A DNA stretch of 64,000 nucleotides from Pterobdella sp. o SKG-2022 (Eukaryota > Annelida > Clitellata > Hirudinida > Piscicolidae). A program made the position numbers and the translations under genes. How positions within the stretch are numbered: the stretch's first letter is position 1; the number at the start of each line of letters is the position of its first letter. Where the stretch lies: assembly GCA_964035795.1 (NCBI GenBank), contig OZ038323.1:11544786-11608785 (forward strand), written 5' to 3'. The notes beneath the pieces are model-generated. The model was not told the DNA's origin. It saw only the letters and a program-made list of their open reading frames with translations, and made no database searches. Shown here piece by piece: positions 26,101 to 38,926 of this stretch.

Positions 26101-28639
26101 CACAAGCACCTGCCGATCTTGAAAGCCAGAGGTCCAAATATATTGGTTCCCAAGAGGTAGGTGAGACTGGCTGGAATGAAAACGGCTCCTGCATCCGTGT
26201 GTGGTGGAAGAGAGGGGGTGGTTGGTTGTGATATCGTATGGTGGAGTTGGGCAGATTATAAAGATGTGATTACGTTTGTTGTTATTCACTGAACGTCTTA
26301 ACCAATTAACTGATGCTATCTATAAAATAAGTTAAGTATCAAAAATGAAAAATATTTTTCGTTAATTTATTATTTTTTATTTGATTATTTCCATTATGAC
26401 TGCACCCTGCAGCAGCTTGGAAGAGTGCATGGTGTCGAACATCCAGAGAGGCAGGGTTGGCTCCAACATGCCCACTCCCATGTTTGCTATGGTGATCGAT
26501 CCTGGGTGGATAAGGCAGAAGGGAGAGTATGGAAACAAATGTGAGATTGAAGGTTTAGAGAGTGTCAGTAACCTTAGTCTCATGAGTTTTTGTATTACAG
26601 CTTAAATCTCATTAGCATGGTCAAACTTTTGTTTCTTATTTTAAAAGTAACACACACCTGCAGCCAATAGGATGTAAGGGTCTCTGAGAAGAGTAGCTAG
26701 TGACGTTCCCTTTTTTTCTTCCGATTGGAACTTAAGTTTGAAAACAGCTAGCTGCAAAGCTGCAAATAACCATCAAAACTCTATGAAAATTATTTCAAAA
26801 CTAAAATTAATTTCACTTCAAACCAAGCATCCCTTTACCCACCGCCATCAAAGACTGCGATGAAAGCCAGCATGAGGAAAGGAGCTTCTTTGCCCAAGAA
26901 CTCATACGTCAGTCCCCCGAAGGGTGGTCCCACTGGAAACATTTTGAAGGATCAGACAACTAACCACTATCGTTTCAAAACCACCGCCATTGATAAAACC
27001 ACCGCCATTGATAAAACCACCGCCATTGATAAAACCCCCGCTTCTTTAACCACCTAACACTCCTAGAGCCAGTCCTCCCAGAGCAAACCCCATTGCATTG
27101 CCTCTCTCCCTGTCATCCGTGTACACGCTGGCCAGCATGCCCATGCCTGAAGTCGTTGTGATAAAAGTGGGGAAATGAAATACAAAAACAAAGTAACGAC
27201 ATACAAAATAAACACTGAAATACAATAAAATATCGAATGAAACTCAACCGGAAATGCTTGAGCAGGCCGATCCAATCCCCTGTATGGCCCTTGCCACAAA
27301 GAGGACAGTGTAGGTTTTGGCAAATGCAAAAGCTGAGAGTGGGGTGGGTTGAAGAAGGTGGAGTGATATGGGGTAGATTAGATTGGAATGGACTGGTAGT
27401 GTGGACATATGGGTGTCTCGATGTGTGTTGTGCACATCAAAAAATTTTTGATGTTGTTTGAGTGTTTGATCTTGAATAATATTGATGAAACTTTCATAAG
27501 ATGAAGTATATAAGGACGAAAGCAATGTACCAAAACTCCACTACATTAATATGCTTTAAACACAAACAGCGCTTGAACGCAGCAACAAAAATGATGCGAG
27601 CCTAAAGACATGTGTCAAAGAGGTTTTAAATTAATGGCAGAACATTTGCTTGGAAGACTTGCCTCGAGGATGGCTTGTGATGTTGCTGTGCTTGGTCAGT
27701 GATGTATGTGGTGCAGTGAAAGGGGTGTGTGGGGTGCAGTGAGAGGGGTGTGTGGTGCAGTAAGGGATGTGTAAGTGGTGCAGTGAAAGGGGTTTGTGGA
27801 GTGAGGCAGAAGAGGTGCATAAAAGGTGAGATGAAAGATGAGGTGGAGTGTATGGTGAAGAAGTGATAAAAAGAGGAAACAGATGACGACGAGAGAAAGA
27901 AAAAGAAAACAGAGATGAGTGTAAAATACTTTTTGATAATTTTATTTTATTTTGAAGTCTGTGACGTAACATTTTTCAAAGGTACAATATTACAAGCAAA
28001 ATATCACCAGGAGCATATCAATATTAAACTTGTTTTACAATGATTCCTATGACACACGACCAACACTCAATATGCACTCAATAGGACTAGTAATGCTTGG
28101 TAGATTAATGGATTGATGATTGCCTGATCTTGATCATTTTCATTTAATATTCTCTCATTGTATATTCCAGTATTTATTGTGGATAGTAGTTATTGTCTGA
28201 TGGAACGTTAATTTTCGTTTAACCTTTAAAAATAGCAAAAATATTTCCAAAAACAAAACCCGTTTCATTCGTTTCACACACGCAGAGACATAGTCTCACA
28301 CATAAGCACACGCACAAATTCAATCGGACTCACTTATGGTCGATGTAAACATGATCACAAACCCCACAAACAAGGGGATGCTGTATCCGATTCTGTGACG
28401 TCACATACGATGACGATTAGGATTGTAGTGATGTCAACATAAAATAAATTAAGTTAATAATCATTTTTAAAAAGATAATATTATCAAAAACGATAAAAAA
28501 TTTCATTCTCATAGTTGTTTTTGCTACCTTTGTGAATATTTTTTATTGCTTGACCCTTCAATTAGATGCACTTTTAAAATAGCTTGAAGTACAATGTTTG
28601 AAGCATCCTAGCCTCAAAAATTCACCACTATTTACTAAA

Positions 28640-28725
<86 letters not shown>

Positions 28726-30079
28726 AAATTGATTTATAGTGGAATTCGATTTGAAAGTTTATACATTTATTTTGTTTTAAATCAGACAATTTCGCTAGTT
28801 TTCAACTTTGTTATAATTGTTCATTTGGTGAATCTTCTAATTTTTTTTTATTTCTGTGAACATCTTTTTCAATAAAGTCACCAAATGCTAAAAAATAAAA
28901 AAAACTATAAAAAAAAATTAAAAAAAAATACTAAATAAAAAATGATATAAATTATAACTTAAACAATATAAATAATAAAAAAAAATGACAATGACTTGTT
29001 GGTGAGAGGGCCGACAAAGGGGTTGGCAATGAGCTGCATGATGGCCTTGGAGGAGAACATGAGGCCCACCTGCGGAGATATATGCAGCATAAAACCCTCA
29101 ACAGCCGATTTTTGTGGAGTTAAAATAATTTTAAGGCTAATTATTAACAATAATTTGAAATGATTTATTATAATTGATGATCATTAGCAGCAAGCACCTC
29201 AACTGTCATCTTCGTTATGTCCTTGTGTCTTTGTCTTTCTATTTCTGTCTCATTTATCTCTCCCAAGCGACCATCCCTAAACAACCTTTGTTTGATCGTT
29301 ATATGCTTAACATTATTCAAGTTCATTAACAACAAAATCCACATTGACCACACAAAAGCTACAACACTTCACCTGTGGGTGTTGTTCAGAAAACACCAGT
29401 CCAGCGAAACGTTGCTTGGCTGAAACGTGGTGGTTATCGGAAGCACTGTCGTTTTTTTCCTCCTTCTTATCTTCTTCCTCCTTTTCATTTGTCTTTTGAG
29501 ACGCATAAGAGGCTTGTTACTGACGACAGCATTTTTCATCATATCTTCTTTTTCCTCTTCTTCCTTCCTGTTTCTCATCAGAGAGTTTTTCAGTTTTCCC
29601 ATGCTTTCATTCAAGTCCTCCATCACTTCTTCCAGCTCGGAAGTTTTCACGGGTTTTTTGCGAATTTTCTTTCGTCTAAGCTTGGTGACGTCAGCACGAA
29701 AAGGAGAGGGCGTGGATGAAGGAAGGAGGAGCTGAAAGCCATCACACCCAAAGTCTTGAGGGTACTCCATTTTGTACAAAAGGTTTGGTATTATGGGTAC
29801 TGAGGTGTGGAACGTGTGTTGACTTTGTTTACCCAAGTCTTTTAACAATTTTTACTTCAAATTTCAATTTTTGCTGCCAACCTATAAATACGTTACTAAT
29901 GACGAGAAAAATCTGTGATGACGACACCACCCAACAATGACGTAACTACAAAAAAATGACGTCACTGACTCACCGACAGTTGTGAGCAACATGTTGTCAA
30001 GGAAGAGAGCGATGAAGACAATGATGACGATCAACTTTTTCGACTTCCTCCAATCAGCCACATTTCCTTCCATCTCCAT
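23172..30079 (-). CDS. Vesicular monoamine transporter (SLC18, VMAT)
   Basis: Proton-coupled importer of monoamines into synaptic vesicles. Seventeen exons: 29974-30079, 29373-29799, 29198-29285, 28996-29069, 28334-28392, 27249-27332, 27054-27146, 26843-26932, 26658-26759, 26406-26501, 26110-26188, 25854-25905, 25665-25728, 25239-25358, 24263-24308, 23606-23693 and 23172-23345. Every junction keeps phase, giving 613 residues. Seen: LLDNMLL-type TM1 with its Asp ([17 protein letters not shown]), GLMFSSKA with the TM2 Lys, [58 protein letters not shown] and AIAD aspartates in the late helices, and an acidic C-tail (KFGDEDEDD). The TM and loop matches favour VMAT over VAChT. The protein is about 100 residues longer than vertebrate VMATs because exon 2 encodes a large, very basic loop between TM1 and TM2 (residues about 50-170). 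Confidence 0.94.
26981..27036. repeat. 18-base tandem repeat x 3 in VMAT intron
   Basis: Three exact copies of CCACCGCCATTGATAAAA inside the intron between the exons at 27054-27146 and 26843-26932. Confidence 0.9.
27703..27800. repeat. Degenerate GTGCAG minisatellite
   Basis: About four imperfect copies of a 22-28 base unit built on GTGGTGCAGTGAAAGGGGTG. It lies in VMAT intron 5, where the sense strand (minus) reads as C/A-rich. Confidence 0.8.
28643..28722. repeat. (AT)n microsatellite
   Basis: About 40 uninterrupted AT dinucleotides within VMAT intron 4. Confidence 0.97.
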
Positions 30080-31934
30080 GGCAACTACCAATGTATCCTA
30101 GAACTCACTCGGACGCTATATAAATTAGCGAAGTCGTTGATGTATTCGATACTGAACAGTGTTTTGAAAAATGGAAAACGTTTTAAATTAGTTCCAAATC
30201 ATGCAACCCACCATACGATGTTGCATATTTTATTTGTTAATTGATAAAATGTTATTTAAAAACCATGAACTCCTCACAACACTGGCTGCAACACATATAT
30301 GCACCTTTCTCACTACTACATACATATCAAGCCACATCATATGAGCATGCAACGACACTTGTATGTGGGTTGTGTTCAATGCATCCAACTCGAATTTCAA
30401 CACACATTAATGACTTTTCCATGGACATAGCATCTCCAAAACCATTTTTTTCTATTTCCCTCTCTCCTCTTTCAAATACCGCCTGTGTCACTTCCAAGTC
30501 TCAGATCGTCATTCTCCTTGAGATAGTTATGTTGCTCGCAACCATTCCAGACTCTCTTGGCAATGTTTTGTAATATCTGCATAGTATTCAAAACCGTTTT
30601 GAAAACACTTTCATGCTGTTGTGAATGCTAGTGAGAGTTTTATTGGATTGAGTCTTGATGGGTGCTGTGATGTCTCATGTTATGTGGTACAGAAGTTGAG
30701 AGGGTTGTAAACTGGACACTTGATCTCAATCATTTAATATATAACAAATTATTATTGGACTAATAATAATATACTTCACTTTTAAGTGCGTCCGTTGTTA
30801 TTAGACCGTAACATTGGTATAATTGATCAAATGGATTTTTTAATCATTTAAAAATGGATTTAAATTAAAATAAACGGCGAGTGTTCTAAAGGTTAAAATA
30901 GCATGAAATCTGAGGCGATAAGATCTGGTCATTTACCAACAAATAGCTGCGACGACCGTGGATTAGGCCTATGATTGCTACCCTGATTGCATCCTTTTTA
31001 TTCGTTTTTTATTTTTTGAATGCTTTTTTTATTTATTCAAGTGTTATTTTGTTTATTCAAATATTTTTTTCAGTTTTTGATGGTTTTTTGAAAATTTTGA
31101 TATCATACAATGTTTGAGAAGTGTCCAACATTAGGGCTATATGTTGAAATGTAGGGATGAATATGTTGGAAATTAGGCTTGTGTCATACTCTCGATATTT
31201 TTCGAATATATTCGATTTACTATTGTTGATTTCGGAATGCTGGTAAAAAAATATTAAATATTCTAGCGATATTATATTTGGAAAGAATATTTCTTTGTGT
31301 TTTTTCAATCATGTGTGTCACCTAGAGACATAGCACAATAGATTTGATGGTTTCGATGAAAGGCGGAAATTCAACACCGTCTTATTGTTTTTTAAGATGA
31401 ATCGATTAAAGTTACCATAAGTAACATAAACAAAAACTTTGGGAAGTCTGGTGTGAAGCTTAATTTGTATGGCTGCATTTTTTTGATCACGTTGGGCAGC
31501 GAATGTGGATTACGGATACTTGCTGTTGTGCTTGACTTGAATCAAATCATATCTTTTTTGATTGTATCCATCACTTTCCGAAACTAGAATAAAGAATGCA
31601 GTTGTTGGCTTGTGAAGAGATATCAAGTGCCAAGTACTTTAAGAGCTATTAGAAGACTTTTAATTATATTTCAATTAATTTTTGATAGCTTTTCAACTTT
31701 CAAAAACATAATCAAAATTTTGTTTAAAAAAGTTTTAAAAAAGCTATTCATGGATAAAAATTATTTTTAAATCATCATTTATAACTAGAGTTAACATTTA
31801 AAGATTTAAAAATGTTAAAAGTAAATTAAATTAATTTTTAATAAAAATTTCGAAAATTAATCTACCAATTTCTTAACAAAAAACATTTTTTTCAAGAAAA
31901 ATTTATTAAAAAAGCAAAATCAAAGCATCAAAAG
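30080..31934. other. Divergent intergenic region between VMAT and CHMP3
   Basis: Contains the 5' flanks of two divergently transcribed genes. AT-rich; no exon recognised. A weak tRNA-like A-box stretch sits near 30878-30950 but lacks a proper acceptor stem. Confidence 0.5.
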
Positions 31935-33518
31935 ATGGGATTATTCGGAAAACCAAAAGATCCAAAAGAAACGGTAAATATAAACTACATTCTATATTTT
32001 TTTTACTAGTTATCAAATGACAAACTAAGATAAAATAATTAAAGGTGAGAGAATGGCAGGCGACTTTGAGGAAGGAAGGAAGAGGTTTAGACAGACAGAT
32101 TCAAAGTAACAGATTCATGAATATTAATACATACTAAATTTATTCGATAATGTTTAGAATAATTCGTAATGTTTTGAACATATTGTTTTTTGAAATACTC
32201 ACTATAATTAGTAGTCTAACAATTATTACTAAAGATTTGTCACAACAGTCTATCACCATCTCCCATACCAATCCATCAACCCAGACATCCAAAGAGAACA
32301 AGAGAAGGTAAAAAGATCTTTGAAGACAGCAGCCAAAAAAGGAGACAAAGATGTGTGTAAGATACTCGCTCGGGAACTTGTCAGCTCCAATAAAGCTATA
32401 TCCAGGTGATAGAAACAATGCTGGGTATAAAGTTTTGATGTATATTCACTTTAAGTTAATAAACCAAATATAACACAATTCTTCATATAAGATTTCCCAA
32501 AACATAATCAACCTCATCAGAATGAATAAAGCCTACTTCACTACCCCCATCAGGATATACAGTGCCAAAGCTCAGATTCGATCAGTTGAAAACCACATGA
32601 CTCAGCAATTAGGTATGAGACAACTACAAATAACTTAATTGAATAATATGACATTTGTGTTTCAATTTTCTTCTTCACAACCACTATTTAACTTCTTTTC
32701 ATTAAGCATCCTCTCTTATCCACCACCACACACAGCAACTCTGAGACTGAGTGGAGCCATTGAGAAAAGTGCCGAGGTGATGAAGAACATGCAGGATTTA
32801 GTGAAGGTGTCAGATGTGGCGAGGACTATGAGGTAGGGGAGGGGGATGTAGTGGTGCTGGGGAGAGAAGATGATGATAATATTTAAACAATGAGGAAATA
32901 AAATATTGTTAACATAAATAATAATATAATTTTAATGACTAACAAAATCAATGAAATGATAATAATCATCTACCCACACAGAGAGATGTCTCGGGAGATG
33001 ATGAAGGCTGGCATGATTGAAGAGATGATCGAGGATTCCATGGAGTCTGCTCTAGAGGTGCTCATGTTTATTCATAAATCTCATTTTATTCATGAGATCT
33101 ATTTATAGTTCTTTCATTAAATTTTTATATTTAAACCAATGAATGGAAATGTTGGCAGGAGGATGACATGGAAGAAGAGGTGGAGAAGGAGGTTGATAAG
33201 ATACTGTTTGAAGTAACTGCAGGTTTGCTAACGTTTTCCATCTTATCATAATTTGTATGCTATCATCTTCACCATTATGACTGTTGTCATAATGGGACAT
33301 TTCATGTACAAAGTATTATATACTGATCAAATTAATAAAATAATATATGTATTATATAATTATCACATAATATTTTTAACTCCCTCAAAGGTCAAATAGG
33401 TCAAATGCCAGCTTCAGTGAAGGATGACCTACCATCAACATCCAAAAGGATTGTGGTGGAGGAAGAGGAAGAAGACATGGAGAAGATGGCGGCTAGGTTA
33501 CAAGCTCTGCGCAGTTGA
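31935..33518 (+). CDS. CHMP3: Charged multivesicular body protein 3 (ESCRT-III)
   Basis: ESCRT-III subunit that polymerises on endosomal and midbody membranes for membrane scission. Eight exons, 31935-31973, 32045-32105, 32285-32405, 32554-32612, 32736-32832, 32982-33057, 33159-33222 and 33391-33518, give 214 residues (human about 222). The N-terminus MGLFGKPKDPKE matches CHMP3, followed by the basic helix 1, KAAKKGD-like helix 2, EKSAEVMKNMQDLVKVSDV, REMSREMMKAGMIEEMIED and a C-terminal MIM1-type motif (MEKMAARLQALRS) for VPS4/MIT binding. All phases agree. An upstream in-frame acceptor at 32519-32520 could add 11 residues to exon 4; family alignment favours the downstream one. Confidence 0.95.
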
Positions 33519-35134
<1,616 letters not shown>

Positions 35135-35840
35135 TCAACATACACGCAAATACAATAAGCACAACAAAAACACAAGACACAACATACTCCGGATACACTT
35201 GTAGTCCAGACTGCGACAAGCACCAGCCCTTCTACACTTTTTAGGAATGACTACCAGACAGATCTTGAAATTCTCACACACTAACTCCTGTGAGGTTGTT
35301 TTATGCAGTGTCTCGTATTTTAAACAGAACAAAAAATGAATTTCACAATGAATCGTAAAGATAATAAATACGTTTGGATTCATACTTCTCAAAAGAATAT
35401 ATATGAAAATATACCATATCCCTCATGCTAGAAGTTCAAATGTTAAAACAGTAAATGTTAACGTCGCATGGATTCTGGAGACATTGGCACAAGACACATC
35501 CATAAGCTGAAATCTTTGAAGATCGCCATGTTGTGGTGCAGATATGATGTTGTGATAACAATGAACTCTGTGTTATTTATTGATAATATATTACTTAATA
35601 AATATAATGAAACCTTTTTTCCGTAAGGGCAGTTCAAGTCGCAGAAGAGGTGTGGGCATATGTAGTTTGAGCCTGTGAACATGAGAATGTATGGAGTTGC
35701 CATGGTTAGTGGTTTGAAGATAAATTTTTTGTTTTTTTATTAACATAATTTAAAAAATTTTAATGTTTGTGACACTTACTCGCAGCTGAATACTGTATAA
35801 GAAACATGAAGCTGGTCACTGCAAACCCCAGGTACTTCAT
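35135..35840 (-). CDS. Small secreted antistasin-domain protein, two possible C-termini
   Basis: Exons 35780-35840 (signal peptide MKYLGFAVTSFMFLIQYSA), 35614-35672 and 35436-35513 give a 65-residue protein with stop at 35436. Phases 1 and 0 agree at the joins. The mature part has the antistasin core C-x4-C-x3-C-PYG-x-GC-x2-C-x-C (CDLNCPYGKK, YGCVLCQC). Antistasin domains inhibit serine proteases such as factor Xa, trypsin and kallikrein; here the target is unknown. Alternatively exon 3 can end at 35463 (GTTAAC donor) and join 35135-35287 in phase, giving 107 residues with six more cysteines and a hydrophobic tail (MLCLVFLLCLLYLRVC). Only one domain is present, fewer than in most family members. 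Too short for simple ORF scanning because of its introns. Confidence 0.75.
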
Positions 35841-37371
35841 TATAAAGAGAGTTTCTAAAAATTTTAGCCAAAATTCTTGCAAATTTAGAGTCGGCAAGTT
35901 TTTCTCATGTGTTTAAACTTCACTCATCACAAGGCGATCATTTCGAAGCGAAGATTTTGACTGGCATGTCGGTAGTTGCTTATATAATACACATATTTAT
36001 TTTTCAAAGCCTCAAAAGTGAAAGATGATGAAAAATCAATGCTGGCAAATGATGAAAACAAAAGCAATGCACAGAATATAATTAGAGCAATAAATTATAG
36101 GTTAAAACGTGGTGCAAGTGTTAATGTATTTGTGCGTCTTTTTTAAAACTCCTAAATCCAATATAAAAGTTTAGTCTAAGGATGTTTTTCACTGAATGCA
36201 ATCTTCGGAGCTTTTTGTGAAGAGCATTGCACGATGTGAGTGAGGATGGTTTTAGTAAGGGGGTTTTGAAAACACAAGCGAATCAATATGTTTGTTTAAT
36301 AAAATCTGGCCTACCTTTCTTCACAGGTATTGGTAATTATATAGCAGAACTATGTATAAAAAGTCTTTAAAAAACAGTTTTTCGTTTTTTTTCCAGAAGT
36401 GTTTTTGCACTTTACGAATATTTTTTTGACTTTATTCAAAACAAAAAAAGTTTCAAATCAAAACCCGATTGAGAAAGTTTAAAAATAAGAAAATCAATAA
36501 GTTATAAAAGATGAAATGAATCTGGTTCACACTTGAATGCTAGCATCTTTAATATCGATTAAGGAAGGGAAACGGAAAATTGTTTTGGAGAGCAGGCCTA
36601 AAAAATATTCTAAAAGTTTCTCTAAAAATGACTAGAAATGATAGCAAGAAAAGCCAATTATATACATCATCAATACGAAAGTTTTGAGTTGATGAAACAA
36701 CTATTTTGATACAATTTTTATACTGATATTCAATACAACATAACTGTGGTCAAGCCTCGAGTTGATAAATCTGATGATTATGCCAGTTTTGATTATATAT
36801 TTCCATTAAAACACTTGGTACTTGACTATGTAAGCTCACCAAAAGTTCTATTTTAACGCCCATGTTAGTATTTAGTGCATGAAATACTTAGCTTTTTCAA
36901 TACACAGTAAATATCGTATGTTCTTTTTTAAACTTGAAATTCTGCAGTACATATTATGTTGAAAACTATAAAACTGATATAACTTTCACATGCTGATGCA
37001 AATTTTTGAATGAAAATTCTGTATTAAATACAACTATTTTATGAGCTACACATGTGTGAAGCAACCGATCGGCTATTTGAGTCAACAAAAGTTTTGGAGA
37101 TAAAGTGGAGAAGTTATCACGAAAAATCAATAACTAAGAATTAAAATGATAAAATAACTAATTAAATTTTCAAAATAATTAATGAAGTTAATAGATGAAA
37201 GAAAAAAATGTAAAATGAAATCAACATGAAGAGGTCAAGACAGCAATGACTAATACTTTTAATAGCGTGTTTACGATGTATTCACGGGCTTAATGATGCA
37301 TTTGTTGGTTAAAGTGCTCATAATGCAACGTGTATCTTAACATAACGAACCGCGTCAATTTATGTAGCGCA
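35841..37371. other. AT-rich intergenic region
   Basis: No exon or structured element recognised between the antistasin-like gene and the membrane-protein gene. Confidence 0.55.
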
Positions 37372-38926
37372 TCACGGCAGGATTAGATAATCATCATCAG
37401 CATCACCGCCCTCTGTCGACTCGATGTTTAATTGGGAGTAGGAGTAATTGACTCTCTTCTTGAAATGCTTTTCATAAACTCTTTTGCTCGCCAGGCCCAC
37501 CACCACCACGCCACACACACACAACACCACACTCACCACCATTCCAGCTGATGCTCCACTGTGATAAGCAGACTTATCAGTCTTCTCATAAGATTTTGTA
37601 GTATTTATATACTCGCTAGATGACGATGTGGAGGAGTTAGTTATTGTTTTGGAAGTTTTGATGGAGGGTGTGGTGGATAGCTTGGTCGTAGAAGACTTTG
37701 GCAGTTGTGTAGATGTATGTGTTGAGACTGGAAGTGTAGTGGCTTTAGGAGTGGTGGGTGTCTCAGTGGTAGAAGAGAAGTTGGTGATGAGCTCATGGCA
37801 GGAGGTGTTGCGACATATGGACAAGCAGCTCCTTTCATGCACATCCCTACTGATGTTCTTCTGTGAGATTTGTTTAACGATTTCTGAGCTTAATAATTAG
37901 ATAGATTTATTTATATAAATGAATTTTATCTACATAACATCAAGAATAGTAACTGAATCTACTTCACTGCTATTGGTAAAAAACTTGATATATTTGGTTT
38001 GAAATCCGCTAAAAACTTCACTGTTTTTTAAAGGTATAAAAATTGGAACCCGGAAGCAAGTCTGGTTAAGATAATAGGAACTGATGTCTGTCTCCCTCGG
38101 TTCCTTCAACACCTCTTGATGATTTGGTTTTTTATCTATCTTCAGAATCCGTTCCCCAAGTCTTGTGATTAAGTTTTGAAGACTATTTTTATTCAAAGTA
38201 TTGTTTTTTTTGTATGTTGATGAAACAGCTTGGCAAAAATTTGAAGAAATATTATTCTTTAACATATATAAGTTCTTCAGAGCATCATTATCGTTAGTAG
38301 TATTATTAACGGATTTATTATGGTAGCAGTGTATGGAGGAGGAAAAAATAGTTCCATTTTTGTGATAAGTCATCAAACTTGAGCATATTTCCACAGCTGA
38401 CTCATCAAAGGTGTCTGAAGAGATTTGAATGGATGTTGGTGGTGCTTTGAATGTTAATCAATTTATTTCATGAACATTTTGTGTTGTTTATGATTCAAAA
38501 CCATCTAACCATTTTGAATGTTGATAGGGGGGTTGCAGTGATCTTCAGAACAACAATTCATCAATTTTGGGATCCCATCTTTGCAAGTCTATGAAACAAT
38601 TACCAATATGAAAAAATGTTTTATTAATTTTTGAAATATCTTCGACATAAATAACTCAATTAAAAGTTAAATAAATTTAACTTACTAAAAATAGACCATC
38701 TTCCTTGCAACCACCACCACTATCACAGCCTTGATCAGGCTTTTCTCCCTCTCCATTGAATGATATCATGGAGTAACAACGACTTACCCTTGATGTTGAT
38801 CAGAGGCAATTATAATGAGTGAATTCATGATAGATTGAATAAGTTGGAATATTTTCAGTATGAACCAACCGTGTCGGGCATGTTTTAGAAAAGTTTGTAT
38901 TCCAGTTACAGACTAGAGTTAAACAG
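37372..38926 (-). CDS. Type I membrane protein: Ly6-like ectodomain, mucin stalk, TM, short tail (5' exons missing)
   Basis: Not assignable to a named family. Exons in phase: 38870-38926, 38686-38782, 38510-38588, 37934-38444 and 37372-37888. The first three carry a three-finger type cysteine pattern (CLTLVCNWN, RCYSMISF, GCDSGGGCK, then NCCSEDHCN), whose final CC-x3-CN signature is diagnostic of Ly6/uPAR and TGF-beta receptor ectodomains. Then come an Asn-glycosylation-rich region with a second set of cysteines, a Thr/Ser/Pro-rich stalk (TTETPTTPKATTL), a TM segment (GMVVSVVLCVCGVVVVGLA) and a basic-to-acidic cytoplasmic tail with YSQL and DDDYLILP. No kinase domain follows, so it is not a type I or II receptor kinase. 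A signal-peptide exon must lie upstream, perhaps near 39000-39230, but I cannot place it. A cell-surface receptor or adhesion role is inference. Confidence 0.7.

Noticed and set aside
28903..28990. Very A-rich stretch as a retroposon poly(A) tail
   Set aside because: It has T interruptions, no adjacent element and no target-site duplication; it is ordinary AT-rich intron sequence.
23172..30079. Vesicular acetylcholine transporter instead of VMAT
   Set aside because: [20 protein letters not shown] and the TM1 sequence fit VMAT; VAChT has different residues at these places. The muscarinic neighbour does not change this.
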